Positions 1 to 9,693 of a stretch of DNA of 64,000 bases are shown in pieces (the stretch's first letter is position 1; every line of letters begins with the position of its first letter). The stretch spans positions 1,364,001-1,428,000 of the forward strand of contig OZ245731.1 of the NCBI GenBank assembly GCA_965227155.1. Reading direction: 5' to 3'. The translations under genes and the position numbers were made by a program. The notes beneath the pieces were generated by a model that saw nothing but the letters and a program-made list of their open reading frames with translations, had not been told where the DNA came from and ran no database searches. The DNA comes from UBA6059 sp965227155. Its GTDB lineage: Bacteria > Bacteroidota > Bacteroidia > Cytophagales > Cyclobacteriaceae.

Positions 1-356
1 AGTGTGACAATTATAGAGTCTTCAGTATATTCTCTGAAAAGACTATCAGTAGGCCATACAAACTTCATTGGAACTGCTTGATCAACCAGTGCCACTAATT
101 CATGATTGATGAGTACCATTCCTTCACCATTTGTCTCTAAAAGTAGGCTATTTGCTCTAAATCGAGAAAGGTCAACCATGAAATGGATTGAGTTGGATTG
201 ATTTAAGGCCGCTGGCACAAAACGGTTCTCACTTGCTTCGTAGGTCATCCAGTTGGCACTAAGGTCATGGATAAGTGATTGCCCAAAAGAACTGGTAGAC
301 AATAACTGGAAGACATGAAGAATGATCAAAAAACTAATGTGCCTTAGGCTGAACAT
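1..356 (-). CDS. Partial secreted protein of unknown function
   Basis: The reading frame starts with ATG at 356 and runs off the window edge, so only the first ~118 residues are visible. It begins with a clear Sec signal peptide (a hydrophobic stretch ending around SFGQ), so the product is exported. The rest has no motif that I recognise. It overlaps the end of the upstream WecA-like gene by 23 bases, which suggests translational coupling and a shared envelope or polysaccharide role. That link is inference from position only. Confidence 0.6.
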   Translation of the reverse strand, partial: MFSLRHISFLIILHVFQLLSTSSFGQSLIHDLSANWMTYEASENRFVPAALNQSNSIHFMVDLSRFRANSLLLETNGEGMVLINHELVALVDQAVPMKFVWPTDSLFREYTEDSIIVT

Positions 357-1359
357 GTTTCTTTTTCAAAGTAATTTCCAATGCAATACTGACCAGTATA
401 CTTACTGCAAGTTGAAAAATGAGCAACTTAATATTACCAATTTCATTGTAGGAATAAGTGACCACAAAAACCATCATTTGTAAGGCAGCAAGCACTAAAA
501 CGACCTGTTGGTGGCTAAGGTTGAGCCCGAGCAGGTAATGATGTATGTGATTTTTGTCGGGGCTAAATGGTGAATTGCCATTGAATATCCTAATAGCAAA
601 AACTCGTAGCGTATCAAATAAAGGCACAAATATGATGGATATGGCTACCAATGGTGCAGACTCAATAAGATTTAGTTCAATAAACTCAATCGCTAAAACC
701 GCCAAAACGAACCCACAAACCAATGACCCTGTATCACCCATGAAAATCTTAGCAGAAAACATATTATAACGCAAAAAACCCAATACACCCCCGGCAAGTG
801 CAAACCCCACAAAGGTGTACTGCGGATATTCAGGATAGAAAAATATGCCAAAAAGTATACTGCTTATAAATACTATGGTGCCAGCCAGCCCGTCAAGCCC
901 ATCGATAAGGTTTACGGAATTGGTAATACATAAAATCACTAAAAATGTAAATGCATAGCTATAGCCAATACTTAACTCATAGATGTTGAATATCCCCTGA
1001 AAGCTGGTGATACGCACATCAGCAATGAACATTACGATTCCGCAAGCCAATACCTGAACAAAAAACTTCTTGAAAACAGAAACTTCAATGATGTCATCCT
1101 TAACACCTACAAAAAATATGACCAATGTACCTGCCAATAATTGCTGAACAGCCATATCAATTTTTCCAAAAATGTGGATGGCAGTCATAAATCCAGTAAA
1201 AATCGCAACCCCGCCCAGCCTGGGAATTAAATCTTCATGGACTTTGCGGTAATTGGGTATGTCCAGTATCTTTTTGCTATAGGCAACCCGAATGATCGTA
1301 GGCACCGCAAAGAGTGCAACTAGCAAGGCCCATAGAAAAGAAAGGAAAATTTGAATCAA
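334..1359 (-). CDS. WecA/MraY-family undecaprenyl-phosphate sugar-1-phosphate transferase
   Basis: This is a polytopic inner-membrane enzyme of glycosyltransferase family 4, which transfers a UDP-linked amino-sugar phosphate to undecaprenyl phosphate and so starts a surface polysaccharide. Family motifs are all present in 341 residues: VHEDLIPRLGG (40-50), VKDDIIEVS with the two aspartates (86-94), NLIDGLDGLAG (150-160), AKIFMGDTGS (203-212) and the histidine-rich HIHHYLL loop (271-277). The loop and sequence favour WecA/TagO over MraY. The start is TTG with no nearby ATG alternative. It lies 31 bases downstream of an outer-membrane barrel gene and overlaps the next gene. The sugar substrate cannot be told from sequence. 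Confidence 0.85.
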   Translation of the reverse strand: MIQIFLSFLWALLVALFAVPTIIRVAYSKKILDIPNYRKVHEDLIPRLGGVAIFTGFMTAIHIFGKIDMAVQQLLAGTLVIFFVGVKDDIIEVSVFKKFFVQVLACGIVMFIADVRITSFQGIFNIYELSIGYSYAFTFLVILCITNSVNLIDGLDGLAGTIVFISSILFGIFFYPEYPQYTFVGFALAGGVLGFLRYNMFSAKIFMGDTGSLVCGFVLAVLAIEFIELNLIESAPLVAISIIFVPLFDTLRVFAIRIFNGNSPFSPDKNHIHHYLLGLNLSHQQVVLVLAALQMMVFVVTYSYNEIGNIKLLIFQLAVSILVSIALEITLKKKHVQPKAH

Positions 1360-1390
1360 GACTAATAATTTTACTCAACAAAAATAGACA

Positions 1391-3070
1391 TTAAAATCTG
1401 CTAGTAAAGCCAAAATGAACTTTTGCCTGATTTAAGTTGAGGTTTTGACCGGATTGCTGACCCAGGGCATAAACGAGACTAAATATACCAGCCTCAGAAG
1501 TGAGTGAAAGACCGACACCCAACCCAAAAGGCTGATCATTGAATGATTCATTGATCGTATTGCGGGCATAAAATGCCTGATCATAAAAAAAGAACACATA
1601 GGACGTTTCGTTCCATGCCCACCTTAGTTCTGTGTTACTTAAGGCATAAGCACTTGCAAAAAACTGCAATTCGTTAAATCCTCTTAATGATTTGAGCCCC
1701 CCGAGCCGAAGCAAATCATTAAGAAAAAGGGCAGGGTTATAAACAGAGGCAGCTCTCAGTCGCTGATAAACAGACCAGCTTCCTTTAAGTGGAAGGTTGT
1801 AGAGGCCATTCAATTGAAATTGGTATTGGTTGCTGTTAAGGCTGAGCGAGTCATAAAATGAGTTGGGTAGTTGAGGGTTCCGCAGGATAGCCTTTCTTCC
1901 TACTGACCCTGTAAAAGCTAGCTCCCCACCCCTTTGTAAAGGCCTGGCCTGATTATACCAGTCATAGGAAAAACCAAATTCATAAAAATCAATATTAAAA
2001 TCGGCGATACCCCGAGCAAACTCAGATTCGGCTATTTGACCTAGCAGCCGTCCGGTATTGCGTTTGTAATTAGCTGTGACAGAAGTTTTCCCTACCGGAA
2101 ACTGAAATCCGATTAACAAATTCCTATTTATAAAGGTAGTGTCCTCTTTTAGTTGGCTGTAAGAAAATGAGCCACCAATATCCGTTTGAAATAAGAGCGG
2201 GTGAAAATAGGAAAGCTCCAAACTCTGGCTTCTCTCTTTTTGCTGCTGCCAATGCAATTGCAATTCTTTTCCCGTTCCAAAGAGATTGTATAATTCCAGA
2301 TCTACAATTCCTGTGATGATTAGCCTTTCATTGTTATTGTTCTGAAGAAAACCAATGATGCCATCAAAAGCATTGACCTTTTCCTCAGCAAGAAATAATT
2401 CTACCCTGGCCCGTTCATTAACAAAACTGACAGTTGGCGGTCGGTTTAAACTCAGGTAGTTTAGCTGATCAATTCTTTGATTGATACGTTTGTACTGAAG
2501 CTCATTAAACAATTCGCCTGGCTGAACATGCAAGTACCGGCTTAGGTATTTAATCTTAGTTCTGCTAAGCCCATTGGTTGCAACTGTATCCCAGCGAATT
2601 AATGGACCGGCATTGTAAGCAAGACGGATGTTTAAGTTACTGTCGTTTCTAAATAAAGTGTCAACCAAAACCTGGGCAAATGGTGAACCATTATTTTCGG
2701 CATGTTTAAGAATGTCATTGATGGTTTTTTGAAACCTTTTCCATGAGAAATTACGCCCTTCGCTACCAAGCAAACCCAGTGCCCCGGTAACCTGATCAGG
2801 AAACATGTCCCAATCAATAAAGGAAACTGAAAACCTGGAGCCGCGTTGAACTTCAATAGCTTCGGAAGTAGATTCCACCTTAGAAAGTAAGAATCCTTCA
2901 GCTTTAAGGCCGTTCATTATCTTTCTCAGCCTCAGATCACTGGAGTCGGCTGGCAATCTGCGAACAAAAGCAATATTGCCTTCAGCATTAAATACCCTAA
3001 CTTTCTCTTGGGCCATCAATGAAGTAATGCCGACCAAAATTGAAGCCAATACCAACCCAATGCCCTTCAT
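1391..3070 (-). CDS. Omp85/BamA-like outer-membrane barrel protein
   Basis: A 559-residue protein with a signal peptide (MKGIGLVLASILVG to MAQ), a POTRA-like periplasmic region to about residue 240, and then alternating beta strands ending in a terminal phenylalanine (SRF), the usual insertion signal of outer-membrane barrels. It resembles the BamA/TamA/ShlB surface antigen superfamily but is shorter than BamA, so a TamA-like or accessory role is possible. The frame can be extended to 3166, but that adds 32 residues before the signal peptide and overlaps hemW, so ATG at 3070 is chosen. Only 33 bases separate it from the divergent hemW start. Confidence 0.75.
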   Translation of the reverse strand: MKGIGLVLASILVGITSLMAQEKVRVFNAEGNIAFVRRLPADSSDLRLRKIMNGLKAEGFLLSKVESTSEAIEVQRGSRFSVSFIDWDMFPDQVTGALGLLGSEGRNFSWKRFQKTINDILKHAENNGSPFAQVLVDTLFRNDSNLNIRLAYNAGPLIRWDTVATNGLSRTKIKYLSRYLHVQPGELFNELQYKRINQRIDQLNYLSLNRPPTVSFVNERARVELFLAEEKVNAFDGIIGFLQNNNNERLIITGIVDLELYNLFGTGKELQLHWQQQKERSQSLELSYFHPLLFQTDIGGSFSYSQLKEDTTFINRNLLIGFQFPVGKTSVTANYKRNTGRLLGQIAESEFARGIADFNIDFYEFGFSYDWYNQARPLQRGGELAFTGSVGRKAILRNPQLPNSFYDSLSLNSNQYQFQLNGLYNLPLKGSWSVYQRLRAASVYNPALFLNDLLRLGGLKSLRGFNELQFFASAYALSNTELRWAWNETSYVFFFYDQAFYARNTINESFNDQPFGLGVGLSLTSEAGIFSLVYALGQQSGQNLNLNQAKVHFGFTSRF

Positions 3071-3103
3071 TAATTGAATTAGCTTTGCAGTACATTCATT
3101 ACA

Positions 3104-4228
3104 GTGGCTGGTATTTATATTCATATCCCTTATTGTCGCAAAGCTTGTCATTATTGTGACTTCCACTTTAGCACATCACTCAAAAATATACAAGAGATGG
3201 TGGAGGCTATTGCTTTAGAGCTAAAACTAAATAGCACTTACCTGGATGGCAGCACCATTGAAACCATATATTTTGGAGGCGGCACGCCTTCAGTGCTACG
3301 GGAATTGCAACTTGAAACCATCATCCGATGCATTAGAGATCATTTTCATGTTTCTGATAATCTTGAGATGACTATCGAAACTAACCCCGATGATATTTCA
3401 GAATCATACCTGCAAGCATTGAAACGGGTTGGCTTCAACAGGACATCAATAGGCATTCAAAGTTTTCATGAACCTCACCTGCAATTACTCAACAGGTCAC
3501 ATAATGCTGCACAGGCAAGGGACGCTTTGGGCCTAATTGCCCGGTATTTTGAGAATTATACAGCGGATCTTATTTATGGAATACCCGCTGCTAACCATCA
3601 TATCTGGCATGCCGATATTGAAATGATGTTGCAATTTGCACCTGCACACCTCAGCTGCTACAGTCTGACTATTGAAGAAAAAACGGTCTTTGGCAATTGG
3701 GTGAATAAAGGAAAGTTTGTGGAAGCTAGTGAAGACTTCACAACGGAACAGCTGGAGTATCTGATGGATAAATTAATTGCTAGTGGTTACGAGCATTACG
3801 AAATTTCAAACTTCTGCAAACCCGGATATGCTTCCCGCCACAATAGCAATTATTGGGAAGGAGTGCCGTATCTTGGCGTGGGACCAGGTGCTCATTCTTT
3901 CAATGGCCAATCGAGGCAATACAATATTTCAAATAATGCTTTGTACCTCAAAGCAATACAAAACCTAAAAATACCCGCCACTATTGAAAACTTAACTCTT
4001 GAGGACCAAATCAATGAAAGGATAATGACTGGTCTGCGTACCGCTAAGGGCTTAGATGTAAAGCAGTTGCAAGAACGCCTTCAATATGACCTGATTAGTG
4101 ATCAAAACAATACGATCGAGAAATTTATGACTGCAGGGATTTTAAATCTTGAAGATGGCAGGCTCCGGCTTACTACCAAAGGTAAATTTCTGGCAGATAG
4201 AATTACTGAAGAGTTATTTCTGGTTTGA
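3104..4228 (+). CDS. hemW: Radical SAM heme chaperone HemW
   Basis: HemW is the HemN-like radical SAM protein that binds heme and passes it to target proteins; older annotation calls it oxygen-independent coproporphyrinogen oxidase. Residues 11-20 read CRKACHYCDF, giving the 4Fe-4S cysteines C11, C15 and C18 and the phenylalanine typical of HemW. There is no further cysteine in the position seen in true HemN. FGGGTPS follows, then a long radical SAM barrel and the C-terminal HemN_C region (374 residues, normal length). The start is GTG, directly before AGIYIHIPYC, the conserved beginning of the family. Confidence 0.9.
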   Translation: MAGIYIHIPYCRKACHYCDFHFSTSLKNIQEMVEAIALELKLNSTYLDGSTIETIYFGGGTPSVLRELQLETIIRCIRDHFHVSDNLEMTIETNPDDISESYLQALKRVGFNRTSIGIQSFHEPHLQLLNRSHNAAQARDALGLIARYFENYTADLIYGIPAANHHIWHADIEMMLQFAPAHLSCYSLTIEEKTVFGNWVNKGKFVEASEDFTTEQLEYLMDKLIASGYEHYEISNFCKPGYASRHNSNYWEGVPYLGVGPGAHSFNGQSRQYNISNNALYLKAIQNLKIPATIENLTLEDQINERIMTGLRTAKGLDVKQLQERLQYDLISDQNNTIEKFMTAGILNLEDGRLRLTTKGKFLADRITEELFLV

Positions 4229-4268
4229 ATAGTGATTTTTCCTTAATTTGTCACATTTACACATCTCT

Positions 4269-4646
4269 ATGGCAGAACAAATAAAAGGAGAAGAAAAAAA
4301 GGCGTTCATGCTCCTTAAATCATTGATACTTCATTATCATGGGCTTGATGAGGATGAAGAAAAGATTTTGAATGACTCTGCTGATAAATTGAATGCACAT
4401 GAGGAGCTGGAATGGGCCAACTCATTTATCGCTCAGGATTATTTGTCTGCTTTTGACAGGTCAAGAGAATACCTTCATAAAATAATCGGTACACTTGAAT
4501 TGGACAGAAAGCTTGATTATCTGCTTTCTGTATGGGAGGATAACAACAAAAAGGGTTACCTCACTGAAATGGAGGCAACCGCAATGATTAATCTCGCTAA
4601 AGATTGGAAAATAGAAAAGGAACTCCTGGCGCGTGTAAATCGCTAG
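4269..4646 (+). CDS. Small acidic protein of unknown function
   Basis: A 125-residue, charged, helical protein without signal peptide or membrane segment. I do not recognise a family with certainty; the C-terminal half has the look of a small helical bundle. An upstream TTG at 4248 would add seven residues, but ATG at 4269 is more plausible. It follows hemW by 40 bases on the same strand and ends with a four-base tail-to-tail overlap with the LytTR regulator, so the two transcription units converge here without a gap. Confidence 0.6.
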   Translation: MAEQIKGEEKKAFMLLKSLILHYHGLDEDEEKILNDSADKLNAHEELEWANSFIAQDYLSAFDRSREYLHKIIGTLELDRKLDYLLSVWEDNNKKGYLTEMEATAMINLAKDWKIEKELLARVNR

Positions 4647-5368
4647 AGGCTCATCATGTCCTTAAAGCGTGCAGCCTGTCGACGGCTCACTTCAATTTTC
4701 TCCCCTCCTTTTAACTGCACCATAAGGCCACCATTAAACCAGGGCTCTATCGTATCCACCCAGCCTAGATTGATGATGTGCTTTCTACTGGCTCGGAAAA
4801 ACGTACGGTCATCCAGACGCTCGTCCAGGGCATTAAGAGACTTGTGAATCATTGGTTTGAAATTATCAAAATACACCTTGATGTAATTCCCATCTGATTC
4901 GAATAGTCGGATATTGGAAAGCTTTACAAACCAGCACCGGTCTCCATCTTTTACAAATACCTGATCGCTAGCACCTAGTTGACGCTTTGAAGCATTATCT
5001 TCATCTTTTTCGTCAGACTTACTTTCCTGGATAAGCTTCTTGATACATTCTTCAAGTCTATCGCGCTGAATGGGTTTTAGTAAATAATCGAGCGCATTGT
5101 AGTCGAATGCCTTAAGTGCGTATTCATCATAAGCAGTTGTAAAAACAACTTTAGGAACCGTTTCTAATTCCTCCAACAAGTCGAAACCTGTTTTCCCAGG
5201 CATCTGGATGTCTAAAAAAATAAGATCAGGGTTCAGACTTTTGATCTTTTCCGCTGCATCATCTGCATTCACAGCCTCGCCGATAATTTCAATTTCCTTG
5301 TATTCCTCCAAAAGGGAATTCAATTCTTTTCTCGCTAGCCGTTCGTCATCAATAATAATTGCTCTCAT
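4643..5368 (-). CDS. LytTR-family response regulator
   Basis: A 241-residue regulator with an N-terminal receiver domain (acidic pair D7-D8, phospho-acceptor D53 in LIFLDIQMPG, conserved lysine in YLLKPIQ) and a C-terminal LytTR DNA-binding domain from about residue 135. It is the output partner of the histidine kinase immediately upstream. The longer frame starts with TTG at 5377 inside the kinase stop codon; ATG at 5368, giving MRAIIIDDE, matches the family and is chosen. Its target genes are not known from this sequence. Confidence 0.88.
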   Translation of the reverse strand: MRAIIIDDERLARKELNSLLEEYKEIEIIGEAVNADDAAEKIKSLNPDLIFLDIQMPGKTGFDLLEELETVPKVVFTTAYDEYALKAFDYNALDYLLKPIQRDRLEECIKKLIQESKSDEKDEDNASKRQLGASDQVFVKDGDRCWFVKLSNIRLFESDGNYIKVYFDNFKPMIHKSLNALDERLDDRTFFRASRKHIINLGWVDTIEPWFNGGLMVQLKGGEKIEVSRRQAARFKDMMSL

Positions 5369-5373
5369 ATAGC

Positions 5374-6423
5374 TCAAATTGTTTCTGGGATTTTTATTTC
5401 TGTGAGTACTGTATTGTTGTTTTCATTTTTGATACTAAAAGTAGCAGCCTTCCCGTATATCAACTCAAGGCGCTTGCGCGTATTGACCAGCCCATGGCCC
5501 GTACCACTTGATTTTACCTTTTTGCCATTCACATACCTGCCACTATTCCTGATCTGAATGATCAGATGGTGGGCTTCAATCTTCGTTCTGATATCGATAA
5601 GGCCGCCCGATGTAAGATTCGAAATCCCATGCTTAATTCCGTTTTCTACCAGCGTCTGGATCATCATGGGCGGAATACTAAACTGTTCAGCAGCTTTATT
5701 GATTTCAAAATGTGTTTGTAATCTTTCTTCAAATCTAATGGATTCCAGCGCTAAATAGTCTTTTACGGTTTTCATTTCATCCTGAAGGGTGATCAGGCGC
5801 TTTTTATCAAGGATCAATGAGTTTCTCAGGATATTGGAAAGTTGGGTAATGGCATCCTTGGATTTACGAGGGTTTTCATCCACCAATGCCCTGATGCTAT
5901 TCAATGCATTGAATATAAAATGTGGATTAAGTTGGGATTTTAGGTAATTCAGTTCGATCTCATTCATCGCAGCCTGAAACTGCAATGACTTCTTATACCA
6001 TTCAAAATAATGAAAAGTAAGGTAAATCAGCGCCCACAGGAAATACATGATGGAAGGTGCTACGATGCTTATGAAAACATTGATAGCCTGAAAATCTTGT
6101 CTGTTAATTGTACCCAGGTAATAGCTAACGGCCAATAGAAAAAGATAATTGGCTGTACTTAATATCACGATGGAGATAAAAACCAGTCCTACCATTTTCT
6201 GCCAGGGCAGGCTAATCCACCTCCCTCGCTTTATCAGGATGCGCAGCAGATGCGTGCTTATGATGTAAAACATTACCTGGAAAACCTCACCATAGAGCAA
6301 TACATCACTGACCGTTTCCTGCACAAAGGAATACAGCAGAATGGTGCCCAGGCCATACAATGACCAACCTACAATTTGAAATATCCAGTATAGTCTTTCC
6401 CTATTCAATCCTGCCTTTATCAA
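5374..6423 (-). CDS. LytS/YehU-type membrane sensor histidine kinase
   Basis: A 349-residue kinase with about four transmembrane helices in the first 150 residues and no large periplasmic sensor. The His_kinase domain follows: the phospho-acceptor histidine is in QLNPHFIFNALNS, and the ATP-binding region has VENGIKHG and a GTGHGLVNTRKRLE box. This architecture pairs with LytTR regulators, and the regulator gene follows directly (its ATG is six bases past the kinase stop codon). The signal is unknown; short-helix sensors of this type usually sense the membrane itself. Confidence 0.88.
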   Translation of the reverse strand: MIKAGLNRERLYWIFQIVGWSLYGLGTILLYSFVQETVSDVLLYGEVFQVMFYIISTHLLRILIKRGRWISLPWQKMVGLVFISIVILSTANYLFLLAVSYYLGTINRQDFQAINVFISIVAPSIMYFLWALIYLTFHYFEWYKKSLQFQAAMNEIELNYLKSQLNPHFIFNALNSIRALVDENPRKSKDAITQLSNILRNSLILDKKRLITLQDEMKTVKDYLALESIRFEERLQTHFEINKAAEQFSIPPMMIQTLVENGIKHGISNLTSGGLIDIRTKIEAHHLIIQIRNSGRYVNGKKVKSSGTGHGLVNTRKRLELIYGKAATFSIKNENNNTVLTEIKIPETI

Positions 6424-6819
6424 GTGGCAAATTTACGAAAGATGCCCCTAACCTGACTTTGAGATCACGTAAGTGGTTGAATTGCAATCATTGTTGGTTC
6501 AGAATCGGGATATAATTTTTTCAAGGGCTCAAATTTTGTCTTTACACTATCCGCATTAGTTGATCACTATAAACTACTGAATATGATAATATTAAAATCC
6601 TGACTATAAATTAATATCCGTGTGCCTGAAAGCTATTCTTAGATATTATCAAGAAAATACCATTTTCAGGAGAATTTTACGAAAAATGCCCAAACTTGAA
6701 ATATTATATTGCGTTAATACTTTTAGGCTGGCAAATCAGAAAAAATATTCTGAGATTGGTTTAGGTTAGGTAATGTCAGTCTTGGTTAAGGTTATTAAGC
6801 TGCTCTTACGGAGCAGCTT
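6424..6819. other. Gene-free stretch between the kinase and uvrA
   Basis: No convincing protein gene is visible on either strand. The left part should hold the promoter of the kinase operon. The right part holds a promoter-like pair at 6695-6725 and a strong hairpin with a T-run at 6797-6828, both pointing right, described separately as a candidate small RNA. Confidence 0.6.
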
Positions 6820-6828
6820 TTATTTTTT
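6730..6828 (+). ncRNA. Candidate small RNA (promoter and terminator without a gene)
   Basis: The sequence shows CTTG at 6695-6698, exactly 19 bases, then TACTTTTA at 6718-6725, close to the Bacteroidota promoter form TTTG-N19-TAnnTTTG. About 100 bases downstream is a 9-bp hairpin followed by TTTTATTTTTT. A further 6-bp stem (TCAGAA/TTCTGA) lies near 6737-6752. No reading frame fits between. I infer a transcript of roughly 95-100 nt, antisense to the last few bases of uvrA. It matches no RNA family I know. The alternative is that the hairpin simply serves as the uvrA terminator. Confidence 0.35.
6797..6828 (+). terminator. Hairpin terminator with T-run on the + strand
   Basis: AAGCTGCTC (6797-6805) pairs with GAGCAGCTT (6811-6819) around a 5-base loop, and a T-rich tail follows on the + strand only. 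It starts right at the uvrA stop codon, so it may also help end uvrA transcripts, although the minus-strand tail (AATAACC) is poor. Confidence 0.65.
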
Positions 6829-9693
6829 ACGCTTAAGCTCCTCCTGCAAAAACTTCCCAGTATAACTTTCTTTCACCTTTACAATATCTTCAGGGGTGCC
6901 GCTAGCAATAATCTGACCGCCTGCTTCTCCGCCTTCAGGGCCAAGATCTATAATTTCATCGGCAACTTTGATTACATCCATATTGTGCTCAATGATGAGC
7001 ACTGTATTACCCTTGTCTACCAGCTTATTGAGCACATCCAAAAGATGCTGTATATCCTGAAAATGCAGCCCGGTTGTGGGCTCGTCCAGAATGTATAAGG
7101 TCTTACCCGTATCTTTTTTGGAAAGCTCTGTGGAGAGTTTGACCCGCTGCGCTTCCCCGCCTGACAAAGTTGTTGCATGCTGGCCCAGTGATATGTAACC
7201 CAGCCCTACCTCGTTCAGCGTTTTGACCCTTCGTAATATTTTAGGCTGGTTTTCAAAAAATTCTACCGCCTGCTCTACGGTCATATCCAGCACATCTGAG
7301 ATGGACTTGCCTTTAAATCTCACCTCAAGTGTTTCTCTGTTGTATCTTTTGCCTTTGCAGGTTTCGCAGGGCACATACACATCAGGCAGGAAATCCATCT
7401 CTATGAGCTTCATACCTGCACCTTCGCAGGTTTCGCAGCGGCCTCCTTTTACGTTGAAAGAAAACCTGCCCGGCTTATAGCCTCTGATTTTGGCCTCTGG
7501 TAAATTTGAAAATAAGGCTCTGATATCTGTAAATAAGCCTGTATAAGTGGCAGGATTGGACCTTGGCGTTCTGCCAATAGGTGATTGGTCTACTTCAATT
7601 ACCTTGTCGATATGATCAATGCCACTGATGGATTTAAATGGCATAGGCTCTTTATGTGCCTTGTATATTTTTTGATTGAGGATCGGATACAAGGTTTCAT
7701 GGATAAGCGTGGATTTTCCACTGCCTGATACACCGGTAACCAGCACCATTTTGCCAAGGGGAAGCTTTAGGGTCACATTCTTCAAGTTATTACCATGAGC
7801 GCCTTTCAATATAATTTGCTTCCCATTACCAGCCCGACGCTTTTCGGGCACACTGATTTCGGCTTCTCCCGAGAGATAATCTGCTGTTTTGGTGCGGGCA
7901 TCTAAAATCTCCTGCGGACTGCCGGACGCAACAATTTGACCACCATGGCGACCAGCACCGGGACCAATATCAATGATATGATCAGATTCCATCATCATAT
8001 CCCGATCATGTTCCACTACTATCACAGTATTGCCAAGGTCCCTGAGGTCTTTGAGTGCCCTGATCAGTTTCATGTTGTCTCGCTGGTGCAATCCAATACT
8101 GGGCTCATCAAGAATATAAAGCACCCCAACCAATTGGGTTCCTATTTGTGTCGCTAGCCTTATGCGCTGGGCTTCTCCACCAGACAAAGTCCTTAGGGGC
8201 CTGTTTAAGGTAAGGTAATTGAGACCTACATCAAGCAAAAAGCCAATTCGCTTCCTTATTTCCTTCAATACCTCGGCTGCTATCCTGTTTTGACGATCAT
8301 TAAGCCGATCCTCCAAATTGTAAAACCAGGCATTGAGCTGATCGATATTCATGAAGGCCAGCTCGGCGATATTTTTATCGTCAATTTTAAAATGAAGTGA
8401 TTCCTTCTTAAGTCGGCCACCCTCACAGGAAGGGCATGTTCGGCTAACTGTAAAATCGCTAACCCATTTCCTGATCTTTTCAGACCCTTCGTCCTTTTGC
8501 TTCTGAAGAAAATTCAGAACGCCCTCATATTTGGTATTCCAATCGGTACCCGGATACTTCACAGATTTTACAGCGACAGGAACAGACTCCCCTTCCAGCA
8601 CTACTTTCATTACTTCGGCAGGTATCTTTTCAATGGGCGTTGAAAGATTGCACTTATATCTTTTTAGGATGGCTTCAATCTTCTTGAAAATCCAAATGTC
8701 CCGAAACTCTCCCAAGGGTGCCAACCCCCCCTGACTTATGCTTTTACTACGATCAGGGATGATGGAGTCCTCGGTAATCTCCTCTATTACGCCCAATCCA
8801 TTACAGGATTTGCAAGCTCCATACGGAGAGTTGAAGGAAAAGGTATTTGGTGCAGGCTCGTCGTAAGACAAACCGCTTTTGGGATCCATCAAAAATTTGG
8901 AGAAATGTGATACTGACCCGGCCTCATCCATTACCATCATTACACCTTTGCCATGATCCAGGGCTGTTTTCACTGACTGGGTGATTCGGTATTTGTCTTT
9001 TTCTCTGACAATAATGCGATCGATTACTATCTCAATATCATGGGTTTTGTATCGGTCCACCTGCATTTTTGGCACCAACTCCTGTAGCTCACCATTGACC
9101 CGAACTTTGGAAAAGCCCATCTTTCTGATCTGCTGGAACAATTCTCTGTAATGCCCCTTCCTGCCTTTTACGACCGGCGCAAGCAGTACCAGCTTTTGCT
9201 CAGCGTGGTGATGAAAAATATGCTCGATGATTTGATCCTCACTCTGTCGGATCATCTTCTCTCCGGTTTCGTAGGAATAGGCTTCTCCTGCACGGGCATA
9301 AAGCAATCGTAGAAAATCATAAATTTCGGTAACCGTGCCTACCGTAGATCGTGGGTTTCGGGAGGTAGTCTTTTGTTCAATAGAAATGACCGGGCTCAGC
9401 CCATTGATTTTATCCACGTCAGGCCGCTCCATATCCCCGATAAAAGAGCGGGCATAAGCAGAAAAACTCTCCATGTAGCGCCGCTGGCCTTCTGCATAAA
9501 TGGTATCAAAGGCCAATGAACTCTTCCCACTACCGGATATACCCGTAACAACCACCAGTTGATTTCTTCTAAACCGAAGGTTTATGTTTTTCAGGTTGTG
9601 TTCGCGTGCACCGAATATTTCTATAAACTGATCTTCTTCATCAGAAATGGTGAATGCTGTTGACTCTTCTATTAGTGTAGATTGTTCAGCCAT
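6820..9693 (-). CDS. uvrA: Excinuclease ABC subunit A
   Basis: UvrA is the DNA-damage recognition ATPase of nucleotide excision repair and works as a dimer with UvrB. The 957-residue protein has both ABC modules: the first P-loop GISGSGKSS (51-59), a second VTGVSGSGKST, two LSGGEAQR signatures, and the C-terminal zinc finger with CETCEGAG and CETCKGKR. The first zinc module (CKSCNGLG) is also intact. Length is normal. It overlaps the lytic transglycosylase gene by eight bases and is the last gene of a likely three-gene operon. Confidence 0.97.
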   Translation of the reverse strand: MAEQSTLIEESTAFTISDEEDQFIEIFGAREHNLKNINLRFRRNQLVVVTGISGSGKSSLAFDTIYAEGQRRYMESFSAYARSFIGDMERPDVDKINGLSPVISIEQKTTSRNPRSTVGTVTEIYDFLRLLYARAGEAYSYETGEKMIRQSEDQIIEHIFHHHAEQKLVLLAPVVKGRKGHYRELFQQIRKMGFSKVRVNGELQELVPKMQVDRYKTHDIEIVIDRIIVREKDKYRITQSVKTALDHGKGVMMVMDEAGSVSHFSKFLMDPKSGLSYDEPAPNTFSFNSPYGACKSCNGLGVIEEITEDSIIPDRSKSISQGGLAPLGEFRDIWIFKKIEAILKRYKCNLSTPIEKIPAEVMKVVLEGESVPVAVKSVKYPGTDWNTKYEGVLNFLQKQKDEGSEKIRKWVSDFTVSRTCPSCEGGRLKKESLHFKIDDKNIAELAFMNIDQLNAWFYNLEDRLNDRQNRIAAEVLKEIRKRIGFLLDVGLNYLTLNRPLRTLSGGEAQRIRLATQIGTQLVGVLYILDEPSIGLHQRDNMKLIRALKDLRDLGNTVIVVEHDRDMMMESDHIIDIGPGAGRHGGQIVASGSPQEILDARTKTADYLSGEAEISVPEKRRAGNGKQIILKGAHGNNLKNVTLKLPLGKMVLVTGVSGSGKSTLIHETLYPILNQKIYKAHKEPMPFKSISGIDHIDKVIEVDQSPIGRTPRSNPATYTGLFTDIRALFSNLPEAKIRGYKPGRFSFNVKGGRCETCEGAGMKLIEMDFLPDVYVPCETCKGKRYNRETLEVRFKGKSISDVLDMTVEQAVEFFENQPKILRRVKTLNEVGLGYISLGQHATTLSGGEAQRVKLSTELSKKDTGKTLYILDEPTTGLHFQDIQHLLDVLNKLVDKGNTVLIIEHNMDVIKVADEIIDLGPEGGEAGGQIIASGTPEDIVKVKESYTGKFLQEELKRKK

